NCBI GenBank assembly: GCA_019119285.1 | Contig: DWXJ01000094.1 | Location: forward strand, 11,677-75,676 | Source: Merdimonas faecigallinarum | Lineage (GTDB): Bacteria; Bacillota; Clostridia; Lachnospirales; Lachnospiraceae | Direction of reading: 5' to 3' | Length of the DNA: 64,000 bases | Shown here: piece after piece, positions 33,096-41,785 of the stretch | How the letters are laid out: each line of letters starts with the position of its first letter | Position numbering within the stretch: position 1 is the first letter of the stretch | Notes under the pieces: model-generated | Seen by the model: the letters and a program-made list of their open reading frames with translations, nothing else | Databases searched by the model: none | Told to the model about the DNA's origin: nothing | Program-made: the position numbers and the translations under genes

Positions 33096-34688
33096 ATGTC
33101 ATATATGGCATTGTACCGGAAGTTTCGTCCCGGTGAATTTGAAGATGTGAAGGGGCAGGACGCCATCGTCAAGACCCTGAAGAATCAGATCTCTGCCGGG
33201 AGGATCGGGCATGCGTATCTGTTCTGCGGAACCAGAGGGACCGGGAAGACGACAGTGGCCAAGATCTTTGCGAAGGCAGTCAACTGCGAGCATCCGACAG
33301 ACGGCAGTCCCTGCGGGGAATGCGCCATGTGCCGCGCGATCGCGGCGGGGAATTCCATGAACGTGATCGAGATCGACGCCGCTTCCAACAACGGCGTGGA
33401 CAATATCCGGGAGATCCGCGAAGAAGTGGCCTACCGTCCGACAGAGGGGCGGTATAAAGTCTACATCATTGACGAGGTCCACATGCTTTCTATCGGAGCC
33501 TTCAACGCACTTTTAAAAACGCTGGAGGAGCCGCCGGAGTATGTGATCTTCATCCTGGCTACCACAGAAGCCAACAAGATCCCGGTGACCATCTTAAGCC
33601 GCTGTCAGAGATACGATTTTAAAAGGATCTCCATTGATACGATCGCGGCAAGGCTGCGGGAGCTGATCGACAAAGAAGGCTGGGATGTGGAAGAAAAGGC
33701 GGTCCGCTATATCGCAAAGGCCGCGGACGGATCGATGCGTGACGGGTTAAGCCTATTGGATCAGTGCGCCGCCTTCTATATCGGAGAGCGGCTGACCTAC
33801 GACCATGTGCTGGAAATCCTGGGAGCTGTGGATACAGATGTATTCAGCCGGCTTTTGCGGGAAATCCTGGCGATGGATGTATCGCAAGTGATCGAGACGG
33901 TGGACTGCCTGGTGATGGACGGACGGGAGCTGTCCCAGCTGGCGGCAGATTTTACCTGGTATCTCAGGAATCTTCTGCTGGTGAAATGTTCGGACAATAT
34001 GGAAGATGTGCTGGATGTATCCAGTGAAAACCTTGCCCAGTTAAAAGAAGAGGCCGGCATGATCGAAAATGAAACGCTGATCCGGTACATCCGCGTTTTC
34101 TCGGACCTGACCAATCAGCTCCGCTATTCGACGCAGAAGAGGGTGCTTCTGGAGGTGACGCTGATCCGGCTGTGCAGGCCGGCTATGGAGCAGACAGAAG
34201 ACGCACTGCTGGACAGGATCCGGATGATGGAAAAGCAGATCGAAGAGATGGAAGAAGAGGTACGGTCTGCGCCGCGAAGGATGCAGGAGTATCCGGACGA
34301 CCCGGACGGCCGCGAGTGGCCCTCTCGGGAAGAACCGCGGGCCCCAAAGCCGCAGCTTCCCAAAGCGCTCAATGAAGACGTAAAGGCTGTGGCAAAAGAT
34401 TTCCGGAGCATTTTAGGCGATGCTTCTCCGATGCTCCGAACATATCTGAAGAAGGCCCGGTTAAGCGCAGGAGAAGGAAATGTGCTGCTGATCGTGGCGC
34501 CGGATGAGATCAGCGCAGGGGCGCTGGGGACGGAGGAGCACAAAGAAGAGATCCGCAGACTGATTGAAGAAAAGATCGGCAAGCAGATAGAAGTAGAGGT
34601 CCGCTCATTAGAACGGGGCGGCCGCTTTGAGGACAGCTTCGTGGATCTTGAGAAGCTGATCCATATGGAAATCACAGTAGAAGATTAG
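33096..34688 (+). CDS. dnaX: DNA polymerase III subunit gamma/tau
   Basis: Clamp-loader ATPase of the replisome. Walker A GTRGTGKTTVAKIFAKAVNC begins near residue 44, followed by a zinc module with C...CGECAMC, Walker B YIIDEVHMLS near 125, and SRC-type motif ILSRCQRYDF near 165. Domain III and a tau-like C-terminal region (with DASPMLRTYLKKA) follow. Length 530 residues, at the low end for Firmicutes but complete. It heads the conserved set dnaX-ebfC-recR. Confidence 0.94.
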   Translation: MSYMALYRKFRPGEFEDVKGQDAIVKTLKNQISAGRIGHAYLFCGTRGTGKTTVAKIFAKAVNCEHPTDGSPCGECAMCRAIAAGNSMNVIEIDAASNNGVDNIREIREEVAYRPTEGRYKVYIIDEVHMLSIGAFNALLKTLEEPPEYVIFILATTEANKIPVTILSRCQRYDFKRISIDTIAARLRELIDKEGWDVEEKAVRYIAKAADGSMRDGLSLLDQCAAFYIGERLTYDHVLEILGAVDTDVFSRLLREILAMDVSQVIETVDCLVMDGRELSQLAADFTWYLRNLLLVKCSDNMEDVLDVSSENLAQLKEEAGMIENETLIRYIRVFSDLTNQLRYSTQKRVLLEVTLIRLCRPAMEQTEDALLDRIRMMEKQIEEMEEEVRSAPRRMQEYPDDPDGREWPSREEPRAPKPQLPKALNEDVKAVAKDFRSILGDASPMLRTYLKKARLSAGEGNVLLIVAPDEISAGALGTEEHKEEIRRLIEEKIGKQIEVEVRSLERGGRFEDSFVDLEKLIHMEITVED

Positions 34689-34701
34689 GAGGATAGGAAA
34701 C

Positions 34702-35055
34702 ATGGCAAAAAGGGGAGGATTCCCGGGAGGCGGTATGCCAGGGAACATGGCAAACCTGATGAAGCAGGCGCAGAAGATGCAGCGCCAGATGGAAGAACAG
34801 GCAAAAGAAATGGAAACAAAAGAATTTACAGCTACCGCCGGAGGCGGGGCTGTAGAGGTGACAGTAACCGGAACAAAGAAGATCAGCAGTATCAAGCTGG
34901 ATGAAGAAGTGGTGGATCCGGATGATGTGGAGATGCTGGAAGATCTTCTCGTAGCGGCAGTCAATGAGGCGCTGGAGAAGGTAGACGAAGCATCTGCCTC
35001 CGCAATGTCTAAGTTTACAGGCGGAATGGGCGGCGGCATTCCCGGATTATTCTAA
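34702..35055 (+). CDS. Nucleoid-associated protein YbaB/EbfC family
   Basis: Small DNA-binding protein that dimerises into a tweezer-like structure and affects nucleoid organisation or recombination. A Gly-Met-rich N-terminus (GGFPGGGMPGNMANLMKQA) precedes the conserved core with AQKMQRQMEEQAKEME and GGGAVEVTVTGTKKISSIKL. Length 117 residues, normal. It lies 13 bp after dnaX and just before recR, the standard arrangement. Confidence 0.92.
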   Translation: MAKRGGFPGGGMPGNMANLMKQAQKMQRQMEEQAKEMETKEFTATAGGGAVEVTVTGTKKISSIKLDEEVVDPDDVEMLEDLLVAAVNEALEKVDEASASAMSKFTGGMGGGIPGLF

Positions 35056-35070
35056 GAGGAGTTGGCAGGA

Positions 35071-35667
35071 ATGGACTATTACAGCAGTCAGATCAGTAAA
35101 TTAATCGAAGAACTGTCCTGCCTTCCGGGCATCGGTGCAAAGTCAGCGGCAAGGCTGGCTTTTCACTTGATCCATATGCCCGCCGAAGATGTAAAACGGC
35201 TGGCGGACACCATGGTTTCCGCCCGGGAAAATGTCAGATACTGCAAGGAGTGCTGCACTTTGACAGACCAGGAGCTTTGCCCCATCTGCAGCAGCAGTTC
35301 CAGAGACCACAAGACCATCATGGTGGTAGAAAATACCAGAGATCTTGCGGCGTATGAAAAGACGGGAAAATATAACGGCGTCTATCATGTGCTCCACGGG
35401 GCCATTTCCCCCATGCTGGGCATAGGGCCGGAGGACATTAAACTCAAAGAACTGATCACCCGGCTGGAAGGGGATGTGGATGAAGTGATCATCGCCACCA
35501 ATTCCAGTCTGGAAGGCGAGACCACAGCCATGTATATCAGTAAGCTGATCAAACCCACGGGCATCAAAGTCAGCCGCATCGCCAGCGGCGTTCCGGTGGG
35601 AGGCGACCTGGAATACATTGACGAAGTAACCCTTCTTAGAGCGCTGGAGGGAAGAACAGAGCTATAG
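35071..35667 (+). CDS. recR: Recombination protein RecR
   Basis: Zinc- and toprim-containing protein acting with RecO in single-strand gap repair. N-terminal helix-hairpin-helix ELSCLPGIGAKSAARLAFHL, zinc finger CKECCTLTDQELCPIC near residue 55-70, toprim region VVENTRDLAAYEKTG and the Walker-like GVPVGGDLEYIDEVTL tail. Length 198 residues, normal. I use the ATG at 35071, spaced well from aagagga; a TTG three codons upstream is too close to that site. Confidence 0.94.
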   Translation: MDYYSSQISKLIEELSCLPGIGAKSAARLAFHLIHMPAEDVKRLADTMVSARENVRYCKECCTLTDQELCPICSSSSRDHKTIMVVENTRDLAAYEKTGKYNGVYHVLHGAISPMLGIGPEDIKLKELITRLEGDVDEVIIATNSSLEGETTAMYISKLIKPTGIKVSRIASGVPVGGDLEYIDEVTLLRALEGRTEL

Positions 35668-35702
35668 GTGAAGGACAATAAGGAAATTAGAAAACAGCGG
35701 TA

Positions 35703-35732
35703 TTGACCAGATAAATGGGATTGGGATATAAT
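35703..35732 (+). promoter_or_regulatory. Promoter of the transaldolase-transketolase operon
   Basis: TTGACC, 18-nt spacer, TATAAT, 42 bp before the transaldolase start. Confidence 0.65.
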
Positions 35733-35774
35733 TCTAATATCTGGTAAACCGTTCAATCACAGGAGGAAAAGAAG

Positions 35775-36428
35775 ATGAAATTTTTTATTGACACAGCAAA
35801 AGTAGAAGACATCAAAAAAGCAAATGATATGGGCGTGATCTGCGGCGTGACCACCAATCCGTCTCTGATCGCAAAAGAAGGAAGAGTTTTTGAAGAAGTG
35901 ATCGCAGAGATCGCGTCTATCGTAGACGGCCCCATCAGCGGCGAGGTAAAAGCTACCACCACAGACGCAGAAGGCATGATCGCGGAAGGCAGAGAGATCG
36001 CGAAGATCCACAAAAACATGGTGGTAAAGATCCCGATGACAGTAGAAGGTCTGAAAGCTGTGAAAGTGCTTTCCTCCGAAGGTATCAAGACAAATGTGAC
36101 CCTGATCTTTACTGCAAACCAGGCACTTCTTGCTGCAAGAGCAGGCGCAACTTACGTATCTCCATTCCTGGGACGTCTGGACGACATTTCCGTAAGAGGA
36201 ACCGACCTGATCGCAGAGATCTCCGAGATCTTCAAGATCGCAGGCATCCAGACTGAGATCATCGCGGCCAGCATCCGCCATCCGATGCATGTAACAGATT
36301 GCGCGCTGGCAGGAGCTGACATTGCGACCGTTCCTTACGCAGTGATTGAGAAAATGACACATCATCCTCTGACAGACGCGGGAATTGAAAAATTCCAGGC
36401 AGACTACAAAGCAGTATTCGGAGAGTAA
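35775..36428 (+). CDS. Transaldolase / fructose-6-phosphate aldolase family, short type
   Basis: Schiff-base aldolase of the short transaldolase group (TalC/FSA-like), moving a dihydroxyacetone unit in the non-oxidative pentose phosphate pathway. N-terminus MKFFIDTAKVEDIKKAND and TTNPSLIAKEGR are diagnostic; the Schiff-base lysine is in KNMVVKIPMTVEG near residue 85. Length 217 residues, normal. Its position immediately ahead of both transketolase subunits argues for transaldolase activity over a separate aldolase role. Confidence 0.9.
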   Translation: MKFFIDTAKVEDIKKANDMGVICGVTTNPSLIAKEGRVFEEVIAEIASIVDGPISGEVKATTTDAEGMIAEGREIAKIHKNMVVKIPMTVEGLKAVKVLSSEGIKTNVTLIFTANQALLAARAGATYVSPFLGRLDDISVRGTDLIAEISEIFKIAGIQTEIIAASIRHPMHVTDCALAGADIATVPYAVIEKMTHHPLTDAGIEKFQADYKAVFGE

Positions 36429-36455
36429 GAATCAGCAGAAAAGCAGGAGGATATC

Positions 36456-37292
36456 ATGGAGAATTTAGAATTAAAGAAAACAGCCAATGAGATCCGCAAA
36501 GGCATCATCGAGGCGGTACACAGCGCCAAATCCGGCCATCCGGGCGGATCTTTATCAGCGGCAGATATTTATACCTATCTTTATTTTGAGGAAATGAACA
36601 TTGACCCGGCAGATCCGAAGAAGGCGGACAGAGACCGTTTTGTCCTGTCTAAAGGACACACGGCTCCGGGATATTATTCCGCACTGGCGCACAGAGGATT
36701 CTTCCCGGTAGAAGATCTGAAGACCCTTCGTAAGACAGGTTCTTATCTGCAGGGACATCCGGATATGAAGCATATCCCGGGCGTAGATATGTCCAGCGGT
36801 TCTCTCGGACAGGGCATCTCCGCGGCAGTAGGCATGGCAATCTCCGCAAAGCTTTCCGGCGACAGTTTCCGGGTATACACCCTTCTGGGAGACGGAGAGA
36901 TCCAGGAAGGACAGGTGTGGGAGGCTTCCATGCTGGCGGCGCACAGAAAGCTGGATAATCTGGTGGTAATCGTAGATAACAATAACCTGCAGATCGATGG
37001 AGCGATCTCGGACGTGAACTCTCCGTACCCCATCGACAAAAAATTTGAGGCCTTTAATTTCCATGTGATCAATATCGACGGACATGACTTCGACGCGATC
37101 CGCGCAGCTTTCAAAGAGGCAAGAGAGACGAAGGGATGCCCGACGGCGATCATTGCAAAGACTATCAAGGGCAAAGACGTATCTTTCATGGAGAATCAGG
37201 CTTCCTGGCATGGTGCGGCTCCAAATGACGAGCAGTACGCAGTTGCTATGGCAGATTTAGAGAAAGTAGGTGAAGCATTATGTCAGAAGTAA
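36456..37292 (+). CDS. Transketolase, N-terminal subunit
   Basis: Thiamine-diphosphate-binding half of a split transketolase. TPP motif GDGEIQEGQVWEASMLAAHR begins near residue 148 and continues to the NNNLQIDG metal-binding part; substrate-contacting His lies in SGHPGGSLS and SKGHTAPGYY. Length 278 residues, as usual for the split form in Clostridia. It overlaps the C-terminal subunit gene by 13 bp. Confidence 0.92.
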   Translation: MENLELKKTANEIRKGIIEAVHSAKSGHPGGSLSAADIYTYLYFEEMNIDPADPKKADRDRFVLSKGHTAPGYYSALAHRGFFPVEDLKTLRKTGSYLQGHPDMKHIPGVDMSSGSLGQGISAAVGMAISAKLSGDSFRVYTLLGDGEIQEGQVWEASMLAAHRKLDNLVVIVDNNNLQIDGAISDVNSPYPIDKKFEAFNFHVINIDGHDFDAIRAAFKEARETKGCPTAIIAKTIKGKDVSFMENQASWHGAAPNDEQYAVAMADLEKVGEALCQK

Positions 37293-38218
37293 AGAAGATT
37301 GCAACCAGAGAAAGTTACGGCAATGCTCTGGTGGAATTGGGAAAAGAGCATGAAGACCTGGTGGTCCTGGACGCAGACTTGGCGGCCGCGACCAAGACGG
37401 GAACTTTTAAGAAAGCATTCCCGGAACGCCACATCGACTGTGGGATCGCAGAGAGCAATATGATGGGCGTGGCGGCAGGCCTTGCGGCGGCAGGAAAGGT
37501 TCCATTTGCCAGCTCTTTTGCCATGTTCGCGGCCGGACGCGCGTTTGAGCAGGTACGCAACTCCATCGGATACCCGCATCTGAACGTGAAGATCGGCGCC
37601 ACACATGCCAGCATTTCCGTCGGAGAAGACGGAGCAACCCACCAGTGTAATGAGGACCTGGCCCTGATGCGGACGATCCCCGGCATGGTAGTGATCAATC
37701 CTTCCGATGATGTAGAAGCAAAGGCGGCTGTAAAGGCGGCTTATGAACATGAGGGGCCGGTATATTTAAGATTTGGCCGCGCGGCCGTACCGGTGATCAA
37801 TGACAATCCGGATTACAGATTTGAGATTGGCAAGGCCATTACCTTAAGAGAAGGAACAGACGTGACAATCATCGCGGCAGGGCTTCCGGTGTCCGAGTCC
37901 CTGGCGGCAGCAGAAAAGCTTGCGGCAGATGGAATTCAGGCACGAGTGATCAACATGCACACCATCAAGCCTCTGGATGAGGAAGCCGTGATCAAGGCGG
38001 CAGAAGAGACCGGCAAGATCGTGACAGTGGAAGAACACTCCGTTATCGGCGGCCTGGGAAGCGCAGTCTGCGACGTGGTTGCCCAGAAGGCTCCGGCAAA
38101 AGTGCTGAAGATCGGGATCAACGATGTATTCGGCGAGTCCGGACCTGCGGCAGAACTGATCAGAAAATACGGCCTGGACGCAGACAGCATCTACGAAAAA
38201 GTCAAAGCATTTGTATAA
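37280..38218 (+). CDS. Transketolase, C-terminal subunit
   Basis: Pyrimidine-binding and C-terminal half of the split transketolase. The catalytic glutamate is in DCGIAESNMMGVAAGLA near residue 60; a second conserved part is VEEHSVIGGLGSAV. Length 312 residues, normal. Starts inside the end of the N-subunit gene, so the two are coupled; both halves are intact. A terminator-like hairpin follows. Confidence 0.92.
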   Translation: MSEVKKIATRESYGNALVELGKEHEDLVVLDADLAAATKTGTFKKAFPERHIDCGIAESNMMGVAAGLAAAGKVPFASSFAMFAAGRAFEQVRNSIGYPHLNVKIGATHASISVGEDGATHQCNEDLALMRTIPGMVVINPSDDVEAKAAVKAAYEHEGPVYLRFGRAAVPVINDNPDYRFEIGKAITLREGTDVTIIAAGLPVSESLAAAEKLAADGIQARVINMHTIKPLDEEAVIKAAEETGKIVTVEEHSVIGGLGSAVCDVVAQKAPAKVLKIGINDVFGESGPAAELIRKYGLDADSIYEKVKAFV

Positions 38219-38240
38219 AACAGAAAACCAGTGAGTTTCA

Positions 38241-38286
38241 GTCCCTTCCCTCCCGGCAGTTTTTGCCGGCCGGGGAGGGACTTTTC
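38241..38286 (+). terminator. Terminator after the transketolase genes
   Basis: GC-rich imperfect stem (gtcccttccctcccggcag against gccggccggggagggac) with a TTTTT loop and followed by TTTTCTT. Confidence 0.65.
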
Positions 38287-38453
38287 TTGTGATCCGATTT
38301 TTCTCGACGGCCGTGCTGCCGGTATCTCGGGCCTTTCGTCGAAGGCTCGGGCCATCTGCCGGAAACTTCTCGGGCCGGGCCTCACCGATTGGCAAAATAC
38401 GCAAAATCCATATGCTATCATAACCCAAAATACAAAAAACGAGGTGAGAGTAT

Positions 38454-39536
38454 ATGGAAAGACAACTTCCAAAAAATGTAAGGCAGATCGGCAACGTCAG
38501 TGACGAACCGAAGATCTATGTTGAGGATTATGTGGATACTTTTCTGAATCAGCTGAAGGATAAGGCGGGGGACGAGCCCATAGGGGTCGCGCTTGCAGGA
38601 GAGATCTTTTCTGTGGAAGGGATCCCGGCGGTCTACATATCCGGGGCGTTCCGGCTAAAAGAAGTGGAGGTGACGCCAAAGGAAGTGTCCGTAAAAGAGG
38701 AGACGATCCGTCAGATGGAGGAGGACAGAAAGCAGTATTTCCCCATGGCGGAGATCGTAGGATGGGGGTTGATCGAGGACGGGAAACCCATGGGAAGGAA
38801 CCGGGAGGTCAGCAGGATCCACAGCCGTTTCTTTGCAAAAGATCAGTCTGTCTTTATATGGAAGGACTCGCTGGACGGCGAAGAGGTGTTTTATGCCTAT
38901 AAATACGGAGAATTGATGCAGATGGGCGGGCATTACATTTTTTATGAGAAAAATCCCGCCATGCAGAATTATATGATCAGTACGCGCAAAAAGATCGGCG
39001 TTTCTCCCAGTGAAGTGGTTGAGGATCGAGCTGCAAAGGATTTTCGCAATACCGTAAGAGAGCGGATGGAAAGCAGAAACGACCGTTCCAGTTCCCGCTT
39101 TGTCTATATCACAAGCGCTCTTCTGGTAGTCATTGTCCTGGTGATCGGTGTCTCAGCCATGAATAATTATGATAAAATGGAAGCTGTACAAAGTTCTCTG
39201 GAATCCTTGTCCCAGTCGGTCAACGGCCCGGATATCCAGGCCGAAGCCCCTGCGCAGGAAGAAGAGGAAACCACGGAACCGGATATAGAAGAACAGGAGC
39301 AGGAAGACGCGGGGATTACAGAGAGCGCCGGAGCAGAGGAGCTGGCGCAGGGGGATACCGATGAGGCGAACGGCATCACAGAGGACGACTATTATGTCGT
39401 GCAAAAAGGCGACACGCTGGATACCATCAGCCAGAAAGTGTATGGAGATTCCTCGCAGGCAGAGGCGATCTGCAAGATGAACGGACTCTCGGACGGGAAT
39501 CTGATTTACATTGGTCAAAAATTATTGCTTCCATAG
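38454..39536 (+). CDS. Membrane protein with N-terminal cytoplasmic domain and C-terminal LysM domain
   Basis: Single-pass protein of unknown role. An N-terminal domain of about 200 residues with IGVALAGEIFSVEGIPAVYI, EIVGWGLIEDG and VSRIHSRFFAKDQSVFIW is followed by a basic linker, one membrane segment (YITSALLVVIVLVIGV near residue 225), an acidic low-complexity stretch (QEEEETTEPDIEEQEQE), and a C-terminal LysM repeat (YYVVQKGDTLDTISQKVYGD to GQKLLLP). The LysM part should bind peptidoglycan outside the cell. The spacing of conserved-looking VGW, H and FY elements recalls a JAB/MPN fold without its metal site; this is only a guess. The DUF5711-like gene follows. Confidence 0.72.
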   Translation: MERQLPKNVRQIGNVSDEPKIYVEDYVDTFLNQLKDKAGDEPIGVALAGEIFSVEGIPAVYISGAFRLKEVEVTPKEVSVKEETIRQMEEDRKQYFPMAEIVGWGLIEDGKPMGRNREVSRIHSRFFAKDQSVFIWKDSLDGEEVFYAYKYGELMQMGGHYIFYEKNPAMQNYMISTRKKIGVSPSEVVEDRAAKDFRNTVRERMESRNDRSSSRFVYITSALLVVIVLVIGVSAMNNYDKMEAVQSSLESLSQSVNGPDIQAEAPAQEEEETTEPDIEEQEQEDAGITESAGAEELAQGDTDEANGITEDDYYVVQKGDTLDTISQKVYGDSSQAEAICKMNGLSDGNLIYIGQKLLLP

Positions 39537-39608
39537 TATGGAAAGTATGATACAATATATGAGATCATGTAGAAGAAATGCAAATGAAGATCAGTAAAGG
39601 TGGATTTG

Positions 39609-40817
39609 ATGATACACTGGGAAAAGAAAAACCTGCGGATCGTCAGGGAACTGAAAAAAAGTGATCAGCCAAAGACCGAAGAGCAGGAGCAGTTTGAGAA
39701 GGCGCGGAAGAAGCGGTGGAAGAAGACTGCCCTCATAGTCGCTGTGGTTGCAGCGCTGGCTGTCGGTGTTTATCTCCTGATCAGTCTGCAGACGTATACC
39801 AGCGCAAGGGCTCTTGATACCTATACGGTCAGCGGGGCTTCGGGCAGCGCGTATGAGCAGTTTGCGGACGGTGTTTTAAAGTACAGCCGGGACGGGATCT
39901 CCTATCTGAACCAGCACGGGGAAGAAATGTGGAACCAGCCTTATCAGATGAAGAATCCGGTGGTGGATGTAAACGGAAGTTCCGCTGCAGTGGCAGATAA
40001 GGGAGGAAATGCAGTCCTTGTATTTAATGAAGAAGGAGTAAGAGGGGAGACCCAGACCAACCTTCCCATCGAAAGAGTCCGCGTATCGGAGCAGGGGATC
40101 GTCAGCGTGATCCTGACAGATGAAAATGAAGCCAGGGTTCTTTGCTATGACGCGGCGGGAAATCTTCTGGTAGAAAATAAGACGTCCATGAACGGGACAG
40201 GCTATCCCCTGGATGTGGCGCTGTCGCCGGACGGGGAGACCATGCAGGTTCTCTACCTCTATACGGAGGCAGGCGCGGTAAAGTCCAGAGTCATTTACTA
40301 TAATTTTGGCGAGTCCGGGGAGGAGAAGACGGACCACCTGGTGGCACAGATGGAATATGAGGACACGGTCATGGCATCCGGATTTTTTATGGATGAAAAT
40401 ATATCCGTGGCTGTGGGCGATAACCGGCTGACCATATACCGGGGCGGAAACGTGCCGGAGGAGACAGAAAATATCGAGATCAAGAAGCAGATCAAGAGCG
40501 TCTTCCATAATGAGAAATATATCGGCATGGTCCTGAAAAATGAAGGAAAAGAAGGTTATGAGCTGCGCCTTTATAACACGCGGGGGCAGGTGGCCATGTC
40601 AGAGAACTTTACCGGAGACTATAGTCATGTGAAGCTGTGCGGCAGCCAGGTGATCATGTATGACGGAAAAAACTGCAGCATTTTCACCCGGGGAGGGATC
40701 CGCAAATTTGACGGAGAGATGAACAGCAACATTCTGGAGATCTTTCCGGTGCCGGGAGTCAATAAATACATTGTGATGAACGAGAACGGACTGGAAGTAG
40801 TCCGGCTTGTAAAATAA
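39609..40817 (+). CDS. DUF5711-like membrane-anchored beta-repeat protein
   Basis: Unknown function. One membrane segment near residues 38-58 (KTALIVAVVAALAVGVYLLI) after a highly basic N-terminus, then a large extracytoplasmic region of repeated beta-rich units (GEEMWNQPYQMKNPVVDVNG, YDAAGNLLVENKTS, LSPDGETMQVLYLY) that looks like a beta-propeller. The start is the ATG at 39609 (MIHWEKKNLRIVRELK), preceded by aaaggtgg. The gene lies between the LysM protein and CvpA, and this trio may act at the cell surface together, which is inference only. Confidence 0.68.
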   Translation: MIHWEKKNLRIVRELKKSDQPKTEEQEQFEKARKKRWKKTALIVAVVAALAVGVYLLISLQTYTSARALDTYTVSGASGSAYEQFADGVLKYSRDGISYLNQHGEEMWNQPYQMKNPVVDVNGSSAAVADKGGNAVLVFNEEGVRGETQTNLPIERVRVSEQGIVSVILTDENEARVLCYDAAGNLLVENKTSMNGTGYPLDVALSPDGETMQVLYLYTEAGAVKSRVIYYNFGESGEEKTDHLVAQMEYEDTVMASGFFMDENISVAVGDNRLTIYRGGNVPEETENIEIKKQIKSVFHNEKYIGMVLKNEGKEGYELRLYNTRGQVAMSENFTGDYSHVKLCGSQVIMYDGKNCSIFTRGGIRKFDGEMNSNILEIFPVPGVNKYIVMNENGLEVVRLVK

Positions 40818-40826
40818 GGAGAGCGT

Positions 40827-41744
40827 ATGAATTGGTTATCAATGACAGTAGGAGCAATATTTCTGATCTGCCTGATCGTCGGCTTTATGCGGGGCGCGGT
40901 TAAGATCATCGTATCCCTTGCGGCAACCGTGGTCACGCTGGTGCTGGTCTGGTTCGCCACCCCGTATGCAGCGGACGCGCTGGCAAAGTATACGCCGCTG
41001 GATGATATGATCAAGAGCCAGGTGGTCACGACCATGGCAAATGCGGCGTCCGCCCAGCTGGGAGGCGAGGATCAGAGCGGAATGGATGCGGACAGTGTGC
41101 GCAGGGTGCTGAACGCTGCGGGCGTGTCAGAAGAGACCCTTGCCCAGTACGGGATCAGTATTGATGATATTGTAAACGGAAATGTGACCAGCAGCGACCT
41201 GGCTCAGTTTGGTATCTCCGGCGACCTGCTGGACGGCCTTCAGGGTGAGGAAGGAACCGCCATGGAGGATATCATCACCAGCGCGGAGATTCCCAGAGAT
41301 CTGCAGATCTCTGCGATCGAGGGAGCCGACCTGCCGGATCTTTTCAAGAGCTTGCTGACGGAAAATAACAACAGCGAGATGTACACCAGACTGGGGGCGA
41401 CTACATTTGCGGAATATGTGGGCGACTTCCTGGCAAAACTGATCTTGAATATCCTGGCGTTTTTAGCAACCTTTATCCTGATCACGATCATCATACGGGC
41501 CATCGTATTTGCCCTGGATATCGTATCCGATCTGCCGGTGCTGGGAGTGTTAAACCGGCTGGCCGGAGGCGTGATCGGCCTTAGCGGCGCGCTGATCATT
41601 GTGTGGACCGCTTTTGTGGTGATCACCCTTCTTTATGTGACCAGTTTTGGAAAAGAACTTTATACCATGATAGAAACAGACAACTTTTTGAGTGTTCTGT
41701 ATCAATACAATCCGATCATGAGTCTAGCGACCATGTTCCGATAG
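40827..41744 (+). CDS. CvpA-family membrane protein
   Basis: Integral membrane protein of the CvpA family (colicin V production / cell-envelope-related). N-terminal segments WLSMTVGAIFLICLIVGFMRG and VKIIVSLAATVVTLVLVW carry the family GxxxG-type start; a long soluble insertion (about residues 65-190) separates them from two C-terminal spans (LNILAFLATFILITIIIRAIV and VIGLSGALIIVWTAFVVI). Length 305 residues, longer than minimal CvpA because of the insertion. Starts 10 bp after the DUF5711-like gene. Molecular function unknown. Confidence 0.75.
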   Translation: MNWLSMTVGAIFLICLIVGFMRGAVKIIVSLAATVVTLVLVWFATPYAADALAKYTPLDDMIKSQVVTTMANAASAQLGGEDQSGMDADSVRRVLNAAGVSEETLAQYGISIDDIVNGNVTSSDLAQFGISGDLLDGLQGEEGTAMEDIITSAEIPRDLQISAIEGADLPDLFKSLLTENNNSEMYTRLGATTFAEYVGDFLAKLILNILAFLATFILITIIIRAIVFALDIVSDLPVLGVLNRLAGGVIGLSGALIIVWTAFVVITLLYVTSFGKELYTMIETDNFLSVLYQYNPIMSLATMFR

Positions 41745-41785
41745 ACACCTGTAAATGTGAAGACACAGTAAGGAGGAAGAAGAAA

